Shown: one piece after another, positions 1 to 4,517 of the stretch | Layout: each line of letters begins with the position of its first letter | Numbering within the stretch: the stretch's first letter is position 1 | Source of the DNA: Syntrophaceae bacterium | Lineage (GTDB): Bacteria > Desulfobacterota > Syntrophia > Syntrophales > UBA5619 | Length of the DNA: 6,720 bases | Reading direction: 5' to 3' | NCBI GenBank assembly: GCA_023249795.1 | Contig: JAHFBU010000064.1 | Coordinates: 1-6,720, forward strand | The notes under the pieces: generated by a model | Databases searched by the model: none | The model's input: the letters and a program-made list of their open reading frames with translations, nothing else | What the model was told of the DNA's origin: nothing | Translations under genes and position numbers: made by a program

Positions 1-298
1 CCGTCTCGTTGAAAGCGCTTGTGTATGGCGTGCTTGTGGGGGAGTAGGGCTTGGTATCCAGATTTCCCCAGAGATTGGCGGTAAAGCCTTTGTAGCCGAT
101 CGTCATCGACGGCTGAATCGCGATGCTGTTCCGGCTCAACTCATATCCCCGCCAGACGTACTGGCTCATGGCGGCGACCGTAAAATCGCCGGTGGGTTTT
201 TCCTCCTCGGCCCATAGCGGGGCAACCGAAACCGCCAGAGCGGTCAACACCGTTAAAACAAGTGCGCATATATTCCTCAACTGTCCATTTCTATTCAT
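1..298 (-). CDS. Outer-membrane porin-like protein (TorF/Gcw_chp-like), N-terminal part
   Basis: Ninety-nine codons are visible; the C-terminus lies beyond the left edge. The start ATG at 298-296 is preceded by a purine-rich GGAGAAGGAGAAA ribosome-binding region. Residues 1-30 form a Sec signal peptide: Arg/Asn-rich start, hydrophobic core ALVLTVLTALAVSVA, and likely cleavage after PLWA. The mature part opens with DFTVAAMSQYVWRGYELS, followed by IQPSMTIGYKGF and NLWGNLD. The S-x-YVWRG start and the alternating polar/aromatic strands are typical of small beta-barrel outer-membrane proteins, and the spacing recalls the TorF-family putative porins (Gcw_chp). From general knowledge, genes of that family are sometimes found beside glnK-amtB, as here, so a role in uptake of a nitrogen compound is a reasonable inference. 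It starts 66 bp after the HTH gene on the same strand, so it may be the fourth gene of the amtB operon. A short GC hairpin (338-350) and a TATAAC hexamer (332-327) in that gap leave room for a separate promoter, but no -35 is visible. The barrel assignment is fairly secure; the family name is tentative. Confidence 0.6.
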   Translation of the reverse strand, partial: MNRNGQLRNICALVLTVLTALAVSVAPLWAEEEKPTGDFTVAAMSQYVWRGYELSRNSIAIQPSMTIGYKGFTANLWGNLDTKPYSPTSTPYTSAFNET

Positions 299-364
299 AG
301 CGGTTTCTCCTTCTCCTCAATAGTCTGTTATATTTATCCGCGGCGCGCGGGCCATTCACACGTA

Positions 365-583
365 TTATCCCTTGTCTCCGGCGTCGGTTCTGCAAAACTG
401 TCCAAGATCGATCCCGTATTTTTGCACCCGGTACGCGAGAATTCGTTTGGTCGTTCCCAGCCGTATCGCCGCTTTGCTCTGGTTGCCACCGGTTTGCTCC
501 AGTGCGGAAACGATAATGTATCTCTCGAAATCGTCAACCGTTCTCTTGAGAAGATCGTCGCCGGCTGATCTATCCTGCTTCAT
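365..583 (-). CDS. Stand-alone Fis-type helix-turn-helix protein, 72 aa
   Basis: A 72-residue protein made almost entirely of a Fis/NtrC-type DNA-binding domain (HTH_8 family). After a short charged leader, residues 17-60 run VDDFERYIIVSALEQTGGNQ, then SKAAIRLGTTKRILAYRVQKYGID. This matches the 'GNQ-KAA-LG--R-L-Y-I-KYGI' signature at the C-terminus of sigma-54-dependent activators such as NtrC and NifA. The receiver/GAF and AAA+ domains of those activators (about 450 residues in all) are absent. The start ATG at 583-581 has a good ribosome-binding site, GGGAG, seven bases upstream, so this is probably a genuine small gene and not just a remnant. It lies 48 bp downstream of glnK in the same reading frame; only the glnK TGA and 16 further sense codons separate them. 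A role as a small DNA-bending or regulatory protein for the nitrogen operon is inferred from position only. The alternative is a decayed C-terminus of a sigma-54 activator. Confidence 0.7.
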   Translation of the reverse strand: MKQDRSAGDDLLKRTVDDFERYIIVSALEQTGGNQSKAAIRLGTTKRILAYRVQKYGIDLGQFCRTDAGDKG

Positions 584-631
584 GGCATCACTCCCGGAAT
601 CCGTGAGAGATATCGGGGCCGCGCCGGCCGG

Positions 632-979
632 TCAGCCGATGGCGCTCCCCCCCCGTTCGCCGGAGCTGATCCGGACGCAGTCGGCAAGGTCCAGGACGAA
701 GATCTTCCCGTCCCCAACCTCCCCCTTGCCGCTCCTTGCCCCCTTGTTGATGGCCTTGATGGTCGGCTCAACGAACTCCTCGTTTACGGCGATGTCGAGA
801 CGGACCTTTCGAAGGAGCCCGCCTACCTCCCTCGCCCCGCGGTAAATCTCTGTGAACCCCTTCTGCCGCCCCTGCCCCAGAACGTTGGAAACGGTCATCA
901 GATTCACCTCCACCGCCTCGAGCGCCTGTTTGACCTCCTCCAGCTTGTGCGGCTGGATGATAGCAACGATGTATTTCAT
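632..979 (-). CDS. glnK: P-II family nitrogen regulatory protein (GlnK/GlnB)
   Basis: A P-II signal protein of 115 residues (usual length 112), a cytosolic trimer that senses ATP/ADP and 2-oxoglutarate and plugs the AmtB channel. Landmarks: N-terminal strand MKYIVAIIQPHKLEEVKQAL; T-loop region GQGRQKGFTEIYRGAREVGG (35-54) with Gln39, Arg47 and Lys58 kept; nucleotide-binding B-loop ARSGKGEVGDGKIFV (81-95), about two residues longer than usual; and C-terminal VRISSGER. Position 51, normally the Tyr uridylylated by GlnD, is Glu here, so classic uridylylation cannot occur at that site. The start at 979 is chosen over an upstream in-frame ATG at 997 because a perfect AGGAGG lies six bases before it and the protein then begins exactly at the family N-terminus. 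That Shine-Dalgarno overlaps the amtB stop codon and the gap is only 10 bp, which indicates translational coupling. glnK is preferred to glnB because of the amtB linkage. Confidence 0.95.
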   Translation of the reverse strand: MKYIVAIIQPHKLEEVKQALEAVEVNLMTVSNVLGQGRQKGFTEIYRGAREVGGLLRKVRLDIAVNEEFVEPTIKAINKGARSGKGEVGDGKIFVLDLADCVRISSGERGGSAIG

Positions 980-989
980 GGCCTTCCTC

Positions 990-2225
990 CTATTCAACGA
1001 CCGTATAGGCCGATTCGCTCTGTTGGGTCAGGTCGAGCCCGACGATTTCATCCCGCTTGTCCACCCTCATCCCCACCAGTCCGTCCACGACCTTGAAGAT
1101 GATCCAGGTCATCGTTGCGGCGAAGACCGGCGTGACGACAATCAGCAGGAACTGGACGAAGAGCTGGTGCGGGTTTCCGAAAAAGAACCCATCCGCTCCG
1201 GCGGCATTGACCGCCTTTTCCGCAAAGAGACCCGTGGCAATCGTGCCCCAGATCCCGCCAACCCCGTGAACGCCGAAGGCATCCAGGGAGTCGTCATAGC
1301 CGAGTTTGGACTTGATAATAACCACGGCGATGTAGCAGAACAGGGCAACCAGGATGCCGATGAAGATCGCATTCATGGGGTTGACAAACCCGCAGGCCGG
1401 GGTGATCGCGACCAGCCCCGCGACGGCGCCCGTTGCCGCACCGAGGACGGTCGGCGCCCCACGGTGCCACCATTCGATGAGCGCCCAGGTGAGCCCCGCC
1501 GCCGCTGTGGCGACATGGGTCGTCACGAAGGCGTTGGCGGCCAGTTCGTTAGCACCAAGTGCGCTTCCCGCGTTGAACCCGAACCAGCCGAACCAGAGCA
1601 GCGCCGCCCCCAGGACCGTGAAGGGCAGGTTGTGCGGCCGGAAGGGCTGAACGTCGTAGCCGCACCGCTTTCCCAGAAGGATCGCCAGCGTCAGGGCCGA
1701 AATCCCGGAACTGACATGGACGACAATGCCGCCCGCGAAATCGAGCGCCCCCAGGTTCCTAAGCCAGCCGCCCGTCCCCCAGACCCAGTGCGCCAGCGGA
1801 TCATAGACGAATGTTGCCCACAGAACGGTGAAAATCAGAAAGGCCGAGAATTTCATCCGTTCCGCGAACGCCCCGATGATCAGGGCCGGTGTGATCACGG
1901 CGAACATCGCCTGAAAGATCATGAAGGCCTGATGCGGAATCGTTGCCGCGTAATCGGCGTTCGGCTGCCCGCCGACAAAGTTGAGTCCCGCCCACTTCAG
2001 GCTGCCGATGATCCCCATCCCGGTGTCCGGCCCGAAGGCCAGCGAATAGCCGTAAAGGACCCACTGCAGGCTGATGACGCAGGTGATGATGAAGCACTGC
2101 ATTAAAATGGACAGGACGTTCTTCCTCCTCACCAGGCCTCCATAGAAGAAGGCCAGCCCCGGGATCGTCATTCCCAAGACCAGGACCGATGAGGTCAATA
2201 CCCATGCTGTGTCTCCCGTATTCAT
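990..2225 (-). CDS. amtB: Ammonium transporter AmtB
   Basis: A 411-residue inner-membrane channel of the Amt/Mep/Rh family, which conducts ammonium into the cytoplasm and is gated by the P-II protein encoded just downstream. It begins MNTGDTAWVLTSSVLVLGMT followed by IPGLAFFYGGLVRRKN, the usual Amt opening, and has about eleven hydrophobic segments. Key residues by motif alignment to the E. coli protein: outer Phe gate Phe108 (FQAMFA, E. coli Phe107) and Phe217 (FGFNAGSA, Phe215), Trp149 (Trp148), Asp162 in LDFAGG (Asp160), Ser221 (Ser219), and the twin pore histidines His170 (VVHVSSG) and His320 (GVHGVGGIWGT). It therefore looks fully functional. The start at 2225 is fixed by AAGGAGG eight bases upstream; an in-frame ATG at 2363 would add 46 unconserved residues and lies upstream of the predicted sigma-54 promoter. 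No cleavable signal peptide is evident. First gene of the minus-strand cluster amtB-glnK-HTH-porin. Confidence 0.97.
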   Translation of the reverse strand: MNTGDTAWVLTSSVLVLGMTIPGLAFFYGGLVRRKNVLSILMQCFIITCVISLQWVLYGYSLAFGPDTGMGIIGSLKWAGLNFVGGQPNADYAATIPHQAFMIFQAMFAVITPALIIGAFAERMKFSAFLIFTVLWATFVYDPLAHWVWGTGGWLRNLGALDFAGGIVVHVSSGISALTLAILLGKRCGYDVQPFRPHNLPFTVLGAALLWFGWFGFNAGSALGANELAANAFVTTHVATAAAGLTWALIEWWHRGAPTVLGAATGAVAGLVAITPACGFVNPMNAIFIGILVALFCYIAVVIIKSKLGYDDSLDAFGVHGVGGIWGTIATGLFAEKAVNAAGADGFFFGNPHQLFVQFLLIVVTPVFAATMTWIIFKVVDGLVGMRVDKRDEIVGLDLTQQSESAYTVVE

Positions 2226-2336
2226 ATTCAATCCCTCCTTAAAATGATGCTCTTGATGTCTCACCCGCTCGAACCGCAGATACCGGGATCCATCGGTGCC
2301 TGCGCTTCGGCGGCGACCCCGTTTGAGAGGGAATAA

Positions 2337-2354
2337 GGCAAGGGAGATGCCAAA
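2337..2354 (-). promoter_or_regulatory. Sigma-54 (RpoN) -24/-12 promoter of amtB
   Basis: On the minus strand the site reads TTTGGCATCTCCCTTGCC. The invariant GG (2351-2350) and GC (2339-2338) are separated by exactly 10 bases, as required for RpoN promoters (consensus TGGCAC-N5-TTGCA). Transcription would start near 2326, giving a leader of about 100 nt before amtB. RpoN control of amtB-glnK by an NtrC-type activator is well established in Proteobacteria. I did not find a convincing paired NtrC site; only a single GGTGCA half-site (2413-2418) is visible upstream. Confidence 0.75.
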
Positions 2355-2366
2355 CGCGATCATGAG

Positions 2367-2400
2367 TTGTAACGATTTGTAATAATTCGCTTATTAAGCG
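2367..2400. repeat. Tandem 10-bp direct repeat plus 13-bp palindrome upstream of the amtB promoter
   Basis: Two adjacent copies of a 10-mer, TTGTAACGAT (2367-2376) and TTGTAATAAT (2377-2386), match at 8 of 10 positions. They are followed after one base by CGCTTATTAAGCG (2388-2400), whose six-base arms are perfect inverted repeats around a single central T. The block sits roughly 40-75 bp upstream of the predicted amtB transcription start and is AT-rich against GC-rich surroundings. Binding of a regulator here is inferred; the repeats themselves are directly visible. Confidence 0.4.
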
Positions 2401-2509
2401 AGACGGACCAGTGGTGCAGGGGGGCAGGAATGGTGACAATTTTGTGCCGTTTTTGGATGGTTCGACAAAAATGTAGTCCGGTACCAAAACCCCATGTTGC
2501 CAATTTTGA

Positions 2510-2538
2510 TTGACACAAAAGGCCGTCTTGTCTATGCT
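2510..2538 (+). promoter_or_regulatory. Sigma-70-type promoter for the deaminase-HATPase gene
   Basis: A perfect -35 TTGACA (2510-2515) is followed by a 17-bp spacer and a -10 TATGCT (2533-2538, four of six consensus bases). Transcription would begin near 2545, right before a short inverted repeat GAAAAG-cgata-CTTTTC (2547-2563), leaving a leader of about 140 nt before the ATG at 2684. The orientation and the absence of a competing gene fit the plus-strand regulator gene. Confidence 0.55.
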
Positions 2539-2683
2539 TTCTCCACGAAAAGCGATACTTTTCAGAGGGGATCAGGTGTCAGCAGCAAGATCAGCAACAG
2601 AAGCATGAGCACCAGCACGACGAGAATGACGGCGACGATGATCTGCACCACCGGCGCCGCCCTAACACCACATCAGGAACACA

Positions 2684-4159
2684 ATGGCAACCAAGACGAA
2701 ACTGGAGTCGCGCAGGTTGATGGATAAGGCCATTGAGGTGATGCGCCAGTCGGTGAATGAACAGCGCGTTGACGGAAAACCCTGTCCATTAGTCGGCGCA
2801 GTACTCCTCAGACCGGATGGTTCCATCGAAACCGCCTATCGAGGCGAACTGCGCGAAGGCAATCACGCCGAGTTCACGCTTCTGGAGCGAAAGTGCGCCC
2901 GTGAGAAGCTGGATGAATGTGTTCTGTTTACCACGCTGGAGCCTTGTTTAATCCGCAATCATCCCAAGCGCGGATGCGCCCGACACATTGTCAGTGCGCG
3001 AATCAAGGAGGTCTATGTCGGTATTGAAGACGATAACCCGTCGGTAGCCGGGAAGGGCATTGAGCATTTGCGGCGGCACGGGATTAATGTTCAGATGTTT
3101 GATCGCGATTTGCAGGAGGAGATTCTTGCGGAGAACAAGGTTTTCTTTGAATGGGCCAGACAGCAGGAGGAGAAGCCGGAAGAAGAACCGCTCAAACTGT
3201 CGAAGTATGAGATTTCGGTTCAGGCGGTGGAGCTGAAGGATTTGTCGAGAGAAGCGCTCAAGCTCTACCAGGCGCGGGCCAAGTTTGGTGCCGCCGTCGG
3301 CTCCGAAAAATTCCAGCGACTGCTGCGTCAGCAGGGAATTCTCGTTGAGGCGGATGGGAAGATCGTTCCCTCCGGCTTTGGCCTGGTCCTTTTTGGCAAA
3401 GAACCCGGCCATGCCATGCCTCAAGCGCGATTGCTGGCACGGGCTGATCTTGCCGACGGCAAGTCATCCCGGATGGAGTTTGGCCATGCGATGGTGCTCG
3501 TTCCCGGCGAGCTTGAGGCATGGTTAAACAAGGCGCTGCCGAGTACGCTTGACCGCAGCCGGATGGAACGCCGGGAACAGGTGGACCTTCCGTTTGAAAT
3601 GATCCGTGAGGCCGTGGTGAATGCACTGATTCACCGCGACTACGAAATAGTCGGACAAAAGTGCCAACTCGTTGTAAATGAGGACACGATCTCCGTCAAG
3701 AGTCCTGGCGGCCCGATCCCCCCTATCACCTTGGAGCAGATGCGTTCGTTCTCTGCCCCGATGAAGAGCCGGAATCCGATCCTGCATTACGTCTTCGCCA
3801 GAATGGGAATGGCTGAGGAACAAGGTTACGGTCTGTCCAGCCTGAAGAAGCACTCGGAGAAACTGGGGCTTCCGCTTCCCAGCTATTCGATGGAGGGGGA
3901 TTCGCTCGTGCTGACCATTTACCGGACCGCCGAAAGTGCAACGAAGGGTCTGGACCAAGCCACCCTGAAAGAGCTGACACCCGAAGAGCAGAAGGGCTGG
4001 ATTTTCATCTCGGGCCGAACGGGAACGTCGCAGAACGAGTATGCGCGCCATATAGGTGTGACCGCTCGCACGGCCCAGCGACATCTGACTCATTTCGTTT
4101 CGCTTGGTCTGCTCCGGCGTGTCGGACGCGGGCCTGCCACCGAATACCTTAAGCCGTGA
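2684..4159 (+). CDS. Fusion regulator: RibD-like deaminase domain + HATPase_c_4 module + winged helix
   Basis: A 491-residue cytosolic protein with three parts. Residues about 10-160 are a RibD/cytidine-deaminase-type fold: PLVGAVLLRPDGS, GNHAEFTLLE (zinc ligand His61, catalytic Glu63), TTLEPC (Cys88) and, after nine residues, Cys98. DDNPSVAGKGIEHLRRHGI then resembles RibD 'DPNP-VAGKGI-LR-AGI'. An acidic linker (EEKPEEEP) leads to residues about 185-415, matching the C-terminal ATP-binding half (HATPase_c_4) of Schlafen/AlbA_2-type regulators (COG2865): VPSGFGLVLFGKEP, then EMIREAVVNALIHRDYE (Glu309, Asn313, HRDY 317-320), SPGGPIPP, SRNPIL and EEQGYGLSSL. Residues about 435-491 form a winged helix (NEYARHIGVTARTAQRHLTH, then wing LLRRVGRGPATEYLKP). 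The AlbA_2 domain that normally precedes the ATP-binding module is replaced by the deaminase. The ATG at 2684 has CAGGAA six bases upstream; Met13 is an alternative start. A nucleotide-sensing or nucleotide-modifying transcriptional regulator is inferred; substrate and targets are unknown. Catalytic residues look intact. Confidence 0.85.
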   Translation: MATKTKLESRRLMDKAIEVMRQSVNEQRVDGKPCPLVGAVLLRPDGSIETAYRGELREGNHAEFTLLERKCAREKLDECVLFTTLEPCLIRNHPKRGCARHIVSARIKEVYVGIEDDNPSVAGKGIEHLRRHGINVQMFDRDLQEEILAENKVFFEWARQQEEKPEEEPLKLSKYEISVQAVELKDLSREALKLYQARAKFGAAVGSEKFQRLLRQQGILVEADGKIVPSGFGLVLFGKEPGHAMPQARLLARADLADGKSSRMEFGHAMVLVPGELEAWLNKALPSTLDRSRMERREQVDLPFEMIREAVVNALIHRDYEIVGQKCQLVVNEDTISVKSPGGPIPPITLEQMRSFSAPMKSRNPILHYVFARMGMAEEQGYGLSSLKKHSEKLGLPLPSYSMEGDSLVLTIYRTAESATKGLDQATLKELTPEEQKGWIFISGRTGTSQNEYARHIGVTARTAQRHLTHFVSLGLLRRVGRGPATEYLKP

Positions 4160-4191
4160 TCGCGACACTTATCACGACACCGTGTCGCGAT
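4159..4191. promoter_or_regulatory. 33-bp operator-like element, copy 1
   Basis: Starts within the stop codon of the fusion regulator. Three half-sites are seen: ATCGCGACAC (4159-4168), ATCACGACAC (4171-4180, 12 bp downstream, same orientation) and its inverted partner GTGTCGCGAT (4182-4191) after one central base. The last two make a near-perfect palindrome extending from 4170 to 4192. No T-tract follows, so it is not an intrinsic terminator. It matches copy 2 at 26 of 33 positions with identical internal architecture. Function as a binding site for a winged-helix regulator is inferred. Confidence 0.6.
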
Positions 4192-4220
4192 AGGCACTCC
4201 GGATCGCGGGCAAAAGAAGA

Positions 4221-4253
4221 ATTGCGACATAAATCGCGACATGGTGTCGCGAT
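4221..4253. promoter_or_regulatory. 33-bp operator-like element, copy 2
   Basis: Half-sites ATTGCGACAT (4221-4230), ATCGCGACAT (4233-4242) and inverted GTGTCGCGAT (4244-4253) have the same 12-bp and 1-bp spacings as copy 1. The copy begins 62 bp after copy 1, close to six helical turns, so both would lie on the same face of the DNA. It ends four bases before the GAGGAG ribosome-binding site of the next gene, so a bound protein could block transcription, or an RNA hairpin could mask the ribosome site. The inner palindrome has perfect 10-base arms around three bases. Confidence 0.6.
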
Positions 4254-4268
4254 TCCGAGGAGCTATTC

Positions 4269-4451
4269 ATGAAAAAAGCTGCCGTTTACTGCGTCTTGTT
4301 GGGATTGCTGGCCGCGGGACCCGCCCACGCCAGTTCGTGGACCGATCCGTCGTTCGAAAGCATGGTCGATGATGCCGAACTCATCGCCCTGGTCGAAATA
4401 ACAGAGGGAGGATCTTTCTTGTGCAAGGGAAAGGTGCTCGACGTGCTGTAG
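4269..4451 (+). CDS. N-terminal fragment (60 aa) with signal peptide, before the TAG
   Basis: If the TAG is read as stop, translation from the strong ribosome-binding site yields only this exported 60-residue peptide: signal peptide (1-21) plus about 39 residues ending GKVLDVL. It is unlikely to fold independently, because the strand pattern continues directly past the stop. It is listed so that the break is visible in the annotation; it should not be read as an independent functional gene. Confidence 0.4.
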   Translation: MKKAAVYCVLLGLLAAGPAHASSWTDPSFESMVDDAELIALVEITEGGSFLCKGKVLDVL

Positions 4452-4517
4452 GGGGAAGACCCGGGCAAACCTATAAAGATCTACGATTATAACAACTCCA
4501 CATGGCCCGCCGATGCC

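Larger units (their letters stand above)
2226..2683. other. Divergent intergenic region, 458 bp
   Basis: This gap between the divergent amtB and deaminase-HATPase genes holds the amtB leader and RpoN promoter, the tandem repeat/palindrome block and the plus-strand sigma-70-type promoter, each listed separately. CAATTTTG occurs twice (2437-2444 and 2501-2508). The last 100 bp (about 2575-2675) are an ACG/AGC-rich tract of low complexity with no recognisable protein on the plus strand. Its complement reads as a run of hydrophobic codons, discussed in the findings. No tRNA, mobile element or classical riboswitch is evident. Confidence 0.6.

Noticed and set aside
852..2105. Long plus-strand open frame (417 codons) opposite amtB
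   Set aside because: It lies wholly antisense to a clearly conserved amtB and glnK, has a charged low-complexity composition rich in Arg, Asp, Pro and Gln, and shows no domain; it is a shadow of GC-rich codon usage.
2226..2363. Longer amtB start at the ATG at 2363
   Set aside because: The extra 46 residues are unlike any Amt N-terminus, there is a strong Shine-Dalgarno before 2225, and the longer start lies upstream of the predicted RpoN promoter.
4170..4192. Palindrome after the regulator stop codon as intrinsic terminator
   Set aside because: There is no T-tract on either side, the symmetric arms leave almost no loop, and the same architecture recurs 62 bp later; DNA-level recognition is more likely.
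4159..4253. Repeat-spacer-repeat resembling a minimal CRISPR (33-bp repeats, 29-bp spacer)
   Set aside because: There are only two copies with seven differences, each has internal direct and inverted half-sites, and no cas gene is present; an operator pair fits better.
4449..4451. Pyrrolysine insertion at the in-frame TAG as the preferred explanation
   Set aside because: At least three genes in the window end with TAG as a normal stop, and no pyl gene or recoding structure is visible; a nonsense mutation or sequencing error is simpler.
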